This document shows, one piece after another, positions 33,500 to 44,494 of a stretch of 64,000 nucleotides of DNA. Source of the stretch: Ceratotherium simum simum (lineage: Eukaryota; Chordata; Mammalia; Perissodactyla; Rhinocerotidae); assembly GCF_000283155.1 (NCBI RefSeq), contig NW_004454179.1:1966178-2030177 (forward strand), given 5' to 3'. A program made the translations under genes and the position numbers. The notes below the pieces were generated by a model. The model saw only the letters and a list, made by a program, of their open reading frames with translations, was not told the origin of the DNA and searched no databases. Each line of letters starts with the position of its first letter. The stretch's first letter is position 1.

Positions 33500-33715
33500 G
33501 GGGCCGAATCCCATTTCTACACTTACAGATTTGCATGGAATTAGGTGGAACGTTTATCCTCTGTGTGCCTCGATTCACTCATCAGTAAGATGTGGATAAT
33601 CATAGGACCTACCTCATGGAGCTGTTATGAAGACTCAATAGCTGCAAAGAGCTTAGAACAGGGTCTGGCACATAGTAAGTGTTTGATCAATGATAGCCAA
33701 TATCATCATCCTAAT
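33500..33715 (+). repeat. MIR SINE
   Basis: 'cactcatcagtaagatgtgg', 'cctacctcatggagctgtta' and 'gggtctggcacatagtaagt' match MIR in forward order. Confidence 0.88.
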
Positions 33716-34156
33716 CATCGGAGACCTGGAAATTAATCAAAGTTTTGCTCAGTAACCTCTAAAGAAAAAGAGAAAGAGGTTAAAAGCATTTGGAATCTTG
33801 CTGCACCCAGAACAAGGCTGATACCACTAGGTGTGAGTCCCATACAGCGCAGCAACATCCTCCATCCTCTTCTCCAGATTTCCGCCTCCAGGACCCAATT
33901 CAATGCCTGCTCATAGTCATTGCCAAGGAAGGCTTGTTGAGCAAATGAATGAAGGAGTGAATGAATGAATGCCTGCTCTGCCGATGCTCTAGCCATCTTG
34001 ATCTGGTTGCTCTGGGGCCAGGTGAGTGGTAAGAATCTCCCATCTTTCCTTACCCTCAAGGGAGGAGCCTCCTGAATCTACCATGGCTCTTCAGAAACTC
34101 CTCCCAGCATGAGTCCCTCACTCCAACCTCTGATGGCTGAAAGGGGATTGCCCTAG
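33716..34156. other. Unassigned sequence, possible L2 tail
   Basis: 33890-33972 ends in 'gcaaatgaatgaagg' and 'tgaatgaatgaatg', which may be a degraded L2 terminus with a short GAAT repeat. The remainder is unassigned. Confidence 0.35.
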
Positions 34157-34346
34157 GCAATGAATCTCAGCTTTAGCATGCATCAGAATCACCTGGAGTG
34201 CTTTTTAAAATATAGATTGCTGTATTTTAAACTGGCCCACCCCAGAATTTCTGGTTTAGTAGATCTGGGCCAAGAATTCGCATTTCTAACAATTTCCAGG
34301 TGATGCTGATGCTGCTGGTCCTGGGACCACACGTTAAGAAACATTG
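34157..34346 (-). mobile_element. MER5A hAT-Charlie element
   Basis: 'catcagaatcacctggagtg', 'cccagaatttctggtttagt' and 'caggtgatgctgatgctgct' are clear reverse MER5A. Confidence 0.92.
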
Positions 34347-34354
34347 TTCTAAAC

Positions 34355-34860
34355 CAGGGATTTGATTGCATCACCCACTGCTTAAAAGTCGCAGGCAGTT
34401 CCCTTAAAAAGTCCACAAACTAAAGCTACTAAATAAAGTCCACACCCCTTAGTCTTGGGCCCTTCCAACTGAGCCCCACTCCAACCTCCTGGCCTTATTT
34501 CCTGCCGTTCCCCTTCCTTCTCTAGCCACACTGAGCTACTCTATTTTGTCAACACTCCAGTGGCCCTGCTTTTGCACTGTTCCTTCTGCCTGGAGTCCTA
34601 CTCATCCTTGAAGACCAATTCAAGCGTCAGCCTCTGCCTCACTTTCTCTGAGTCCCTCCAGGCATACTGCGTGGTCACAGCACACTATACAGGGCCCCAC
34701 TGTCGCCCTTGTGCATTGTCTTTTAGGTATCTTTTATGTTACTGGGCTGTCATTGCACTTCCAGTCCTGACCACGTTTTATTCCTATTTGATGCTCAAAG
34801 CCCAGCACAACGTTTGCCAAAAGGAGCAGTTTAGTACACATATGATGAATAAGTGAATTC
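34355..34860 (+). mobile_element. L2 LINE 3' end
   Basis: 'attgcatcacccactgctta', 'tagccacactgagctactct', 'ccttctgcctggagtcctac' and 'catccttgaagaccaattca' follow L2 in forward order. Confidence 0.9.
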
Positions 34861-34894
34861 CAGACCGCAACTGTCCCAGTTAATATCTGTAGCC

Positions 34895-34955
34895 TACTCC
34901 ACAGATGTTTACTATATTAATCAGCTATTGCTGTAATAATGCTGCATAACATGCA

Positions 34956-34994
<39 letters not shown>

Positions 34995-35335
34995 TCCAAT
35001 AACAACTATTTATTTTTCTCACTCAGCTACTGCAGCTCTGCTTCAGACCGCAATTTGGCTGGGCTGGGCTGCAGGCTGCAGGTTGGGTTCAGGTTTGCTC
35101 TACGTGTTTCCTCATTCTAGGACCAGAAACTATGTAGGACATGTTCATCTCCTAGTGGATCACAGGAGCACAAGAGGTCAAGGCAAGTCAGGCAAGGACA
35201 TCTATAGACTCTGCTTGTATCACATCTGCTACCATTCCATTGGCCAAAGCAAGTCATATGGCCAAAAACAACAGCAACAGAGTGGAGGATATACTCCATC
35301 TTCCAGAGTGTCAATAAAATCACTAATTAGAGTAT
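34895..35335. repeat. Mammalian interspersed repeat, possibly LTR-type, with a (CA)n insert
   Basis: 'atcagctattgctgtaataa' followed by 'caactatttatttttctcac', 'tggctgggctgggctgcagg' and 'ccattggccaaagcaagtca' resemble a common 'gctgcgtaacaaa..' repeat. The family is uncertain, and the CA microsatellite sits where an A-rich segment is expected. Confidence 0.45.
34961..34990. repeat. (AC)15 microsatellite
   Basis: Thirty bases of uninterrupted AC preceded by 'gcacgcgc'. Confidence 0.95.
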
Positions 35336-36848
35336 ATGGAGGTATAATTCTATAACAGGAGCCAGTTGGGAACTGGGAAGGAAAAATGGGGGATAATAAT
35401 CCAACTTAACCAAATATACTTTTTCCCATCCTGGGGGCCTCAATCATCTTTGTTTATTCTGTTCAGATGACACCATAGAATCCCAGACACCCAGTGAGTC
35501 TCTGTTGCAAACGCTGAACATTGGCTGGGCTTTCTCTCGACCTCAACTTCTGCATCAGCAAAATGGACAGAGCCAAGCAAAGGCCCAGAAAACCTTGGTG
35601 ATATTTGGCCTTTTGATAAGAAATAGAAAAGTTGCATCCCGGATATTTCCATTACCTTTCTTAAGAAAATGATTACCACTGGTTATACTAGCTTTTTTCT
35701 TTTTTAATTTGTTTATACTGCACCATGTTTAAGATGTGGCTAATTATTTTGAAATCTCTCTTGAACTTCAGCCACACCTGCGTTGTTCAAGTACTTAAAA
35801 AGTCATCTAAAAGAATAGATTATCCAAAATAATGTGCTATGTTGTGGTTTAAGGATGATTCTAGGTGGTCTGATGGGTTACAGACTGTGGTATAGTCAGG
35901 GCCACCTGGAAAGATGGCAGACAGAACTAAGAAATCAAAGGTCTCAGACAAACGCATGTCCTTCCTCCCAGAGCCAGGCAGCAAAAACTCTCCCAGTGTG
36001 GTACTATATACTATAGTGCTTGTGCCCTCTGAAAATAAGGCTATGTTTTCTTGCAGAAAGCTGGAGATTTAACGTGGGACAGAGGACACTGTGACCCACT
36101 CGCTGCTGATAAGTCAGGACAGACTTACTGACTTCCCAGGGTGGTACCTGGAGCCCGTGAACTTATTCTTGCCTCACTGCTTCATCCTTGAACTTTTGTC
36201 TACCATGGGCCTGAGCTGGAACCTCCAGAAGGGCTGGACTCAGCCATTGCATTTTTTAAATTATCATTTTCAAAGTCATTATATTCATTAGTGGAAACTC
36301 TCATTGTTAAAGAAATACCACTCTGGCCTGTTGTGTTGAAAACACAATTTCCATTCTTTTACAAAATGTTACAGGCCATGAAATTTCTCTTTATCAGTCC
36401 GATCCTTCTATTCATGGTATTTTCCTTGAGCTAGGCCTCACTCACTATGATTTTACCTAATACTTAATTCAAAGACTGACAAGCAGCCCTGCCTAGACCA
36501 GCAGAAAGGGACCAGTGGAAAGGGGCCCTGAAGACGGTTCCTATGCAGATGGAGGAAAAAGCAGTAAGCTCCCACTCCACCCTCTACACACCCACACTCC
36601 TGTTTGATTGCTGAGAATTATATCACACTATAATGTGTGTCTTCTCCAGGGCAGGACAATGACCTCTAAAAGTTTGCTGTGTCCCTTCTCTGTGAGCTTT
36701 TCAGAGACATGTAGCAGCACGTAGCACACCGCCAGTCAGTGAACCTCTCCTCTCCCCACTACACAGCCTCCCACCTGCTTTTGGAAACCAGCCAAGAAAT
36801 CACCTGGTATCCATAGATTGCCAAAGAACAGAAGGTAGATTTCATGTC
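35336..36848. other. Unassigned sequence, about 1.5 kb
   Basis: I recognise no repeat family, exon or gene. Confidence 0.35.
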
Positions 36849-36862
36849 AAAACAGACAACAC

Positions 36863-37100
36863 GTGGGGCCAGCCCAGTGGCACAGTGGTTAAGTTCACGT
36901 GCTTCAGCAGTCCAGGGTTCATGGGCCCAGATCCCAGGTGCAGACCTACACCACTTGTCAGTAGCCATGCTGTGACGGCATCCCACATACAAAAAATTGA
37001 GGAAGATGGGCTCAGGGCCACTCTTCCTCAAGCAAAAAGAGAAAGATTGGCAACAGGTGTTAGCTCAGGGCCAATCTTCCTCACCAAAAAAAAACACAAA
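36863..37100 (+). mobile_element. ERE-type SINE
   Basis: Forward SINE from 'ggggccagcccagtggcaca' to 'ccaatcttcctcacc' plus A tail. Perfect 14-bp target duplication 'aaaacagacaacac' at 36849-36862 and 37101-37114. Confidence 0.96.
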
Positions 37101-37139
37101 AAAACAGACAACACATGATGTAGTCCAAAGATCCCAGGA

Positions 37140-37250
37140 GTTAGGAGAAGGGAGTTCTGGCCATACCACTGACTGTATGCTGACCCTGGGCAGGCCCCTT
37201 CACCTTGCTGCACCTCAATCCCTTTTCTGATCTCCTTAAAGTAAGCTTCC
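37140..37250 (+). repeat. MIR fragment
   Basis: 'ctggccataccactgactgt' and 'gctgcacctcaatcccttt' match the MIR core. Confidence 0.6.
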
Positions 37251-37259
37251 CCCGTTCCT

Positions 37260-37465
37260 CTCTATTTCAGCTCTTTGTTTGACTCTTTCACAATTTAACA
37301 TAATTTGTAATTATTTTATCTTTTTAATTGTTCTTAGTCTGTGCTCTCCACTAGAACGTTAAGCTCCCTTTGGCCATCTGAACCCCCATTGTATACCCAG
37401 CACCTGGTACATTGTCAGCACTCAATAAATATTCATTTAATTAATGAATGAATAAATGATATAAA
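37260..37465 (+). mobile_element. L2 LINE 3' terminus
   Basis: 'cactagaacgttaagctccc', 'ttgtatacccagcacctggt' and 'actcaataaatattcattta' match the end of L2. Confidence 0.85.
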
Positions 37466-37529
37466 ATGACCTAGTTTTAATATTCTATGACTTTTCATCT
37501 AGTCAAAGCAAAAACAAAAGTAAATAACA

Positions 37530-37856
37530 GGGCTGGCCCCGCGGCTTAGCGGTTAAGTGCACGCGCTCCGCTACTGGCGGCCCGGGTTCGGATCCCGGGC
37601 GCACACTGACGCACCGCTTCTCCAGCCATGCTGAGGCCGTGTCCCACATACAGCAACTGGAAGGATGTGCAACTATGACATACAACTATCTACTGGGGCT
37701 TTGGGGAGAAAAAATAAAAGGAGGAGGATTGGCAATAATGTTAGCTCAGAGCCGGTCTTCCTCAGCAAAAAGAGGAGGATTAGCATGGATGTTAGCTCAG
37801 GGCTAATCTTCCTCACAAAAAATAAATAAATAAATAAAAAGTTTAAAAAAAAAAAA
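37530..37856 (+). mobile_element. Long composite ERE SINE
   Basis: Starts 'ggctggccccgcggcttagc' with B box 'gggttcggatcccgggc', runs to 'ctactggggctttggggaga' (the usual end of ERE1), then continues with the other ERE tail, 'ggaggaggattggcaataat' to 'ctaatcttcctcac', and an AAAT/A tail. Perfect 14-bp target duplication 'aaaagtaaataaca' at 37516-37529 and 37857-37870. Confidence 0.95.
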
Positions 37857-38012
37857 AAAAGTAAATAACAATTACATGAAAGAAGGATTAGCTCCCTTCT
37901 GTAGTTCCCAGGGAAGAAATGGGGAGACAGAAGATTAAGTAAAAATCCGCTGTTCATCAGCCACTGCTTCTCATAACATTTTGTTTAGCATCATAGAGGA
38001 CAATTTATTGTT

Positions 38013-38244
38013 GTTGTTTTTTTTTTTTTATAATGAAACCTAAGGACACTCATTCTTTTTTTTTTCCCCCCAAAGCCCCAGTAGATAGTTGTATGTGGTA
38101 GTTGCACATCCTTCTAGTTGCTGTATGTGGGACGCGGCCTCAGCATGGCCGGAGAAGCAGTGCGTTGGTGCGCACCCAGGATCCGAACCTGGGCCACCAG
38201 CAGCGGAGCACGCGCACTTAACCGCTAAGCCACCGGGCAGCCCT
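38013..38244 (-). mobile_element. ERE1-type SINE with a probable 3' transduced segment
   Basis: Reverse ERE1 body at about 38066-38244 ('gccccagtagatagttgtat' to 'caccgggcagccc'). Beyond the first T run (the A tail) lie about 25 bp of non-SINE sequence (38030-38054), then a second T run. The 13-bp target duplication 'acaatttattgtt' (38000-38012 and 38245-38257) encloses all of it. Confidence 0.92.
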
Positions 38245-38257
38245 ACAATTTATTGTT

Positions 38258-38839
38258 TTATATATTTCTGTTTTTAAAATACCTTGGGTAATTGTTGTGA
38301 GCACAGAAACTGGAAAGTCTTATCATTCCGATACTTTCTTGTCTTTCTAGCATCTCTCACCTGATCTGATAAATCATTTTAATTAACATTTATGTACATA
38401 ATCTAGCTTACTAAGCAAGTCTAGACTAGTTTCTCCACTTCCATTATGCATTTTTTCATCAGAGTTTTTGCATTATTTCTGCCCAGTCTATCAACCCCAG
38501 AGAACTTAAGATCAAATGAAACCTAAAAATGTAAAAATAACTAAAACAGCCCTACAGACTGGAGTAGTTTAATATTTCTTGTGTTAACAGAAACCATCTG
38601 GGCAAAACAATTATACTTGACTGCCGTGAGCCGCTGTTTTTCAATATAATATCTAATTACGATGGTTGGTCCATGGTCCTGGTCTCCATGCTCACACCAC
38701 TCCACAGTTACTCAACTTGCATCAAATTGGGCCATCCCAAGCTAATGGACGAATCACAGATAATTGCCACTTATCTTTTTTTCCCCCCTGACACTCCTAT
38801 CTCTTCTTTTATTTGGTAACTTTGGCCAGAGTTTTTATC
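38258..38839. other. Unassigned sequence
   Basis: No family recognised. Confidence 0.3.
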
Positions 38840-39065
38840 TGATCTTTGCTTATTTGCTTTCCAAATAGCTGAGATGATGTATCTGGTATTTGCTGTTTAT
38901 AGTTGCTTCTCTTATAGGATTTTTCCGTTCTGCCTTACTTTACAGTTATTTATAAAATTTCTTGTCTCCTATATCTACAATAAATTATCCATATGAGGGG
39001 ACCATCTCTTCATCATCTTTATATCTCACAGAGTAGTCAGTATTATTGCTTGGTTGAATGAATAA
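38840..39065 (+). mobile_element. Probable L2 LINE 3' end
   Basis: 'tttacagttatttataaaat', 'gaggggaccatctcttcatc' and a terminal 'gcttggttgaatgaataag' resemble a diverged L2 terminus. Confidence 0.5.
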
Positions 39066-39899
39066 GTGTGTCTTGTTTGTGACATGAGAAACTTGCTATA
39101 CATTTGGAGCTCAATATATGTTATTAATAATAGATAACATTCTATCATCTCTTTTGGACTCTAACATCGGGAGGGAGAGTTTTTTGACTCAGTGTACATT
39201 CAGGTGCCTAGGGCTTAATCTATACACATCACAAGTGTATGGCAGAATTATTAATTTCACACCGAGCCAAGTAATAAACTAAGGCTACAAATAGAAAGCA
39301 TCAGCACCTCCTACTGGGAGAGGCTAGGGCATGCAGGTGTTGACAGAAGAGTCTAGACTCCAAAAGGTAAGGGCATAACTCTCTCTTTGCTGTTTTGGGT
39401 GACTCTGTTCATGTATATGTTATAATACCTATAAGTCTGGGACACAGTGAATGAGCATCCACAGGGAAGCATACAGATGGTATAGGTCCTGGTTAAGCCT
39501 AGAAGAGCATTACCCAAGATAATCCATGAATGCACAGCCAGACTTGAGAGCTGAAAACATAGTCAAGAGAGTATTCTGCACTGGGATTAGGAAGGATGGG
39601 AACATTCAGAGAACTAAAGATTTGAGACAAAGATATAATGGTGAAATGAGCAGCGAAGTTGGTGGACTTCAGAATCATAAGCTAACAGAGAAAGGACTAA
39701 GATAAGGATTGATCAGGTAATTTTGAGAGAAAGTGAGATACAACCCAAGGCCTCACTCACTAAGAAGGTCATTATAATCAATGAAACTTTTGTTTCCACA
39801 CCCCATTTAGCACTTCGGAAGCCAAATTATTGTATCATTTACTCATTCACAAATGTCTAAGTAAAAGCCATTATTGAGTGATGTATAGAACATGTGATT
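39066..39899. other. Unassigned sequence
   Basis: No repeat or exon recognised. Confidence 0.3.
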
Positions 39900-41090
39900 T
39901 TAAAAAGATATACACTATCCCTGGTTATTATAAAGATGTCAATTCTTCACCCAGTTGCAATCAAAATCCAATTGGCAATATTTTTTTCATTTTGGCCAAA
40001 TAAATTTAAAGTTGACGTAAAAGAATAAACAGGCAAAATTAGCTTCAAAACTTTTAGAATAAAAATATTTAGAGAGGGTCTTGTTCTACTAGCCATAAAA
40101 ATGTATTATAAAGTTGACATAATCAAATCAATGTGATCCTAGCACAGGAATTATCACAGATCAATTAAACAGAGTAAATAACCCAGAAATATACACCGAT
40201 ATCTAAAAAAAATTAATATAAAGCATCACAAACAACTGGGAAATAAATGAATTATTAAATACAAGGCTGTCAAAAAATTAACTATTTGGAAAAAAGTCAG
40301 CTTTGAGCCTCATCTCATGCACAGATAAATTCTATATGGATTACAAAGATAAATGTAGAAATCAAAGTAAGAAAATATAGGGCCAGCCCTGTGGCTTAGC
40401 GGTTAAGTGCGTGCACTCTGCTGCTGGCAGACCGGGTTCGGATCCCGGGCGCGCACCGACGCACCGCTTCTCCGGCCATGCTGAGACCGCGTCCCACATA
40501 CAGCAACTAGAAGGATGTGAAACTATGATGTACAACTACCTACTGGGGCTTTGGGGGAAAATAAATAAAAATTATAAGAAAAAAAAAAAGGTAAGAAAAT
40601 ATAGGCAAATTTTATCATATTGCTGGATGGGGAATGACTTTCTAAATATAAAAACAAGAGAAAAAACATAAACTAAAATACGGATAGATTGTTTACGTTG
40701 AATTTTTTAATTTCTATACTTCAAAATAACACCATTAACAAAATTAAATTACAAACTGGAAAAATATTTACAACAATATTCTTAATACGTAAAGAAAGAA
40801 CTATAAATCGGTAAGGAAAAGTGCTAACAATGTAAATATTGAAGGACGTAATGCACAAAAAGTAGATATTTTACTGAGTAATAAACATGAGAAATATTTA
40901 ACCTCATTAATAATGAAATACAAATCAAAGTAATAATGAAATATTTTTCAACTGTCATATTTTTTAAATAACATTCTATGCTGGGACAATATTTCGTAAG
41001 AGAAATGCTCTCATATACTAGGGGTGAGAATGTAGAACCTTCCTGTTCAGAAATCTGGCATAAATAGCAAGAGCCTTGAAGAAATTCACA
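39900..41090 (+). mobile_element. Diverged L1M ORF2/3' fragment, interrupted by an ERE
   Basis: 'cagttgcaatcaaaatccaa', 'aagttgacataatcaaatca', 'gtaataatgaaatatttttc' and 'atgctctcatatactagggg' follow the L1 ORF2 3' order. Many indels. The SINE at 40381-40590 lies inside. Confidence 0.65.
40381..40590 (+). mobile_element. ERE1-type SINE, well preserved
   Basis: Head 'gggccagccctgtggcttag', B box 'cgggttcggatcccgggcgc', 'cttctccggccatgctgaga' and end 'ctactggggctttggggg', then an A-rich tail. Perfect 14-bp target duplication 'gtaagaaaatatag' at 40367-40380 and 40591-40604. Appears to be one of the youngest insertions here. Confidence 0.97.
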
Positions 41091-41449
41091 TCCGGTCTGG
41101 GAACACGTGCCTTTGACTTCTGGGTGACCCCGGCCTAGCTTCTGGAGCTGGTCCAGCAGCAGAGTGAGGATGTGGGGATGCCCTGATAGCAGCAGCCCAC
41201 AACCCCAAAATCCATAGCCTAGCCTCGATAGCTGGAAGTGGCCCTGACGCTTCAGAACCATGGGACTCTCTGGAGCATCTGGAGGGAGAATATGTAACCT
41301 GACACTCAGCCTAGGCCTGCTCTAGTGCATGCTTTTCTGAGTTTCTGAGAAGGTGATTATGTCCAAAATGGTAATTCCTTCCAAGAAAGAGGAAAATGTG
41401 TGAAGGTTGGGGGTGTAGGGTCTGAGTGGGGCTCTGACTAGGATATGTA
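41091..41449. other. Unassigned sequence
   Basis: GC-richer than its flanks; no family recognised. Confidence 0.3.
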
Positions 41450-41680
41450 CCACAGTAGTGAAGAGTGTGGGCTGCCTCTGTTCAATTTCTGGCACTGCCA
41501 CTCACTAGCTGCGTGACCACTGGCAAATTACTTAACCACTTCTGTACCTCAGTTTTCTCACCTGTAAAATGGAGGATAATCGTGCCTACCTTAGAGTATT
41601 AAATACAAGAAGCCCTGTGACAGCATATAGGAAATGCTTGATAAATGTTCACTTAATTATTGTTATCATTGTTCCCTTTC
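41450..41680 (+). repeat. MIR SINE
   Basis: 'ggcactgccactcactagct', 'gtgaccactggcaaattact' and 'tcagttttctcacctgtaaa' are near-consensus MIR. Confidence 0.95.
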
Positions 41681-41911
41681 TGCTTCTGGAGGTTGGGCAG
41701 AACATTCCTCATCAGGCAGTGAAATGTGTGGGTGCCAGGCAAAGGCCAAGAGCACTGTTGGGGCCACCACAAAACTTGTTTTCAAGGTGATTTCCTTTTC
41801 CCCCTCAAGTCCCTCAGAGATGCATCTTCTGGAGGCCTAGGGCCATGAAGATTTCCTAGTGCTGCAGGAATCCTGGTGAGCAACCTGGGCTCCAGGCCTT
41901 GGCTGAGGGCT

Positions 41912-42262
41912 TGTTATGGAGAAAATGTTTGTGTCCCCCCCCAAATTCCTATGTTGAACTTTTAACCCCCAATGTGATGGTATTAGAAGGTGGAGCCTTT
42001 GAAAGGTAATTACATCATGAGGGTAGAGCCCTCATGATGGGATTAGTGCCCTTATAAGAAGACATGGGAGAGTTTGCTCCCCCTCTGTTCTCCACCATGT
42101 GAGGATACAACAAGAAGACGGCCATCTGCAAGCCAGGAAGAGGGCCCTCACCAGACACCTTGATCTTGCACTTCCCAGCGTCCAGAACTGTGAGAGATAA
42201 ATGTTTGTCGTTTAAGCCACCCAATCTGTGGTATTTTTTTTATAGCAGCCCGAACTAAGACA
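41912..42262 (+). mobile_element. MLT1 (ERVL-MaLR) solo LTR
   Basis: 351 bp, TG...CA, with 'gatggtattagaaggtggag', 'gggattagtgcccttataag', 'ccaccatgtgaggatacaac' and 'cccaatctgtggta'. The 5-bp target duplication 'gggct' (41907-41911 and 42263-42267) is intact, as expected for ERVL-MaLR insertions. Confidence 0.95.
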
Positions 42263-42267
42263 GGGCT

Positions 42268-43429
42268 GCTTATGGGCTCTAGTCGGGGCAGCGTTGGTGT
42301 GAGAACTGATGAGTAAACGCAGACGGTGGCCAAACACCTTTCCCACCAGAAACCCCCGAGTCCATGCCAGCTTATCCCAGAGAGGCTCTGCCAGACATTC
42401 ACAGAACTGAGCAAGGGGTGGCCTTGTTCCAGGCCAAGTCATAAGCCGTGGGCCAGACCCAGATACACTGAGGCAGTTGGATCACAGAGAGGCCCTGCCC
42501 AAGTCAGTGCCCCCTCCTACACTCTTTGCCAGGGCAGGCTTTTGCAGGGGCGTGTTGGCCAGGAGCCTAGCATAGCTTTCACATGTGGGGCTCCCTGTAA
42601 GATTCAACAAGTACCAACCTCTTGGCTCTGTTGATGAGGACACTAAGAAGCTCTGCTCTCCGCCTCCCCAGGACAGCGGTGGCCCAAAGGCACACAACAA
42701 TTTCTAGCTCTTGCAGGGATCCAGACAAATTGGGCTGGTAACCATATGGGAGGGGAAGGCTATGCTTTGGCTGTGGTGGTGCTACAGGAAGGGCAGAGCT
42801 TGACCCAGGACAGGGGTCAGTTCTCACACCAGCCCCCCACTATCTCATCAAGTAAGCGTGACCCGTCCTCAAGGCAATGCCTTCTTCAGGCAAAGAGAAG
42901 GAACTGACTTGCGTTCTGCTCATTCTCCTCTCCTGCATACTCTGGTGGCCCTGGGACGTGAATCCTCAGGATAAGGTCCTGCTCCTACCCCCTGCTCCTC
43001 AAGGCCAGAGGGAAGACAGCACCCCAAAACCTGGGCTTGGTGCTGTAAGTACTAGGGCTGCCCAAGGGAGAAATTTGCAAAGGGCCAGGCCTGAGAAATC
43101 AGATGACTCAGACAGGAATCCAAGGAGACAGGCCATCAACTTAGAGATTCATGTAAGAAGAAAACAGAGGCTCTATAACCACAAATAGGGCAAAGAAAGC
43201 AGAAATCTGTAAAACAATGCATGTCAGACACGGAGCAGACAGAGGCAGGCTGGGCGGAGTGGGAGTGTGGATGGTTCAAGGCAAACCTTACAGTGGCCCA
43301 ACATTTCTCTGTGTGAAATTCTGGAATGCATCCATTGGCTCAGGCCAGGGTCCTAAAGGGGCAGCTTCTCTGGACAAGAAGGACATCTGGACACGAGCCA
43401 CTCTTGGGAAAACAGCACTCAGTTTACAG
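42268..43429. other. Unassigned GC-richer sequence
   Basis: About 1.1 kb without a recognised repeat. The 103-codon plus frame at 42877-43188 begins with a hydrophobic stretch but matches no family I know. Confidence 0.35.
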
Positions 43430-43580
43430 TACTGATTAAGCACCACCACATGCTGGGAACTGTGCCAGGCACTGGGGTACAGCTGAGAATAAGACCGACC
43501 TATTCCTGTCCTCACAGAGCTTCCATGCAGCAGGAATTATAGGCATTGCACTAGTAGTTACAGGTGCACTGAGCATTGCC
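43430..43580 (-). mobile_element. L2 LINE fragment, reverse orientation
   Basis: 'ctgtgccaggcactggggta' and 'ctgtcctcacagagcttcca' match reverse L2 near its 3' end. Confidence 0.82.
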
Positions 43581-44261
43581 AAGATGTCCAGTTGGCAACA
43601 AAAAAAACATTCTTCATCATTTCTCTTCTCAATTCTTTAATGAAGAGACTTTGAAAATAGGTGTCAGATTTAGAAGCTATTCAGCCCTAGTCTCATGAGA
43701 GGGGGAAAAAAAAGGTTATTTTAAAGGGAGTCCTTCATGATAGTGACTTCATGGTCGTGATTTACCCTAAATATCCCCAAAGCTGCTCATGTCAATTTTC
43801 ATGTCCTTGAATGTCTAAATAATTCATGTTAATTTTGTCATCCATGAATGTCTAAATCCTTCTTGAACTTCACCTATTTGCTACTTGATTCTGTTATGCC
43901 ATTGCTGGGTTAAATACTTATGAATTCATTCACAGTCTCTCAGTCTTTATTACTCTGGGTGGGAGAATCTTTATCTCCCCAATGTATCTTGTCCCAGAAA
44001 TTGCTCCCTTCCCTTCACCACTTACTTCTCCTCCCCTGGATTTTTTCCAGCCTCATTAGGTCATTCTCGAGAGAGGTGGTCACAAATGGTAGAAAACCCA
44101 GTTTTGTTGCCAGTGCCCTTTGCCAGAATCCGCCCACATACTCCCCTGGCCAAGAGCAGCCCCTTCCCTGCCTGTCCCTACAGGCCCAGGAAGGCCACGC
44201 CCCGCGCCTGCCCCTGCAGGAGGGAACCCTTCACTAAGAATGCCCTTCTTGTGCTCAGGTT
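43581..44261. other. Unassigned sequence with an imperfect tandem duplication
   Basis: 43787-43820 and 43824-43857 are imperfect copies sharing 'gaatgtctaaat'. No family recognised in the rest. Confidence 0.4.
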
Positions 44262-44465
44262 TCTTAGTTTGCAAAGCTCTTTCACAGACATTTGCTCATT
44301 TGATACAACAATCTTGAGAGGTAGGCAAGGTAGACACTAGCATCCCCATGTTATAGAAAAGAAAACAAAGGTTCGATAAGCTTGAGTTAATTGTCAAATG
44401 TCATAAAACCACCAGTGGCAGATGCAGAAACTGAACTCGAGTCTCCTGAGTTGTGCCTGCCCCAT
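44262..44465 (-). repeat. MIR-like SINE, reverse orientation
   Basis: 'ttgctcatttgatacaacaa', 'agcatccccatgttatagaa' and 'ccagtggcagatgcagaaac' follow reverse MIR. Confidence 0.75.
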
Positions 44466-44474
44466 CCGCCCGCA

Positions 44475-44494
44475 TTTTTTTTTTTTTTTTTTTT
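44475..44494. repeat. (T)20 homopolymer
   Basis: Twenty consecutive T, not attached to a recognisable SINE body. Confidence 0.9.

Noticed and set aside
37530..37620. tRNA-like A and B boxes in ERE elements
   Set aside because: These are the internal promoters of tRNA-derived SINEs. The tRNA body is not intact and each copy has retroposon tails and target duplications.
40824..41261. 145-codon open frame on the minus strand
   Set aside because: It spans the end of an L1 fragment and adjoining unassigned DNA, with no coherent protein character.
42877..43188. 103-codon frame with a hydrophobic start resembling a signal anchor
   Set aside because: No family match, no flanking splice or promoter evidence; kept only as unassigned sequence.
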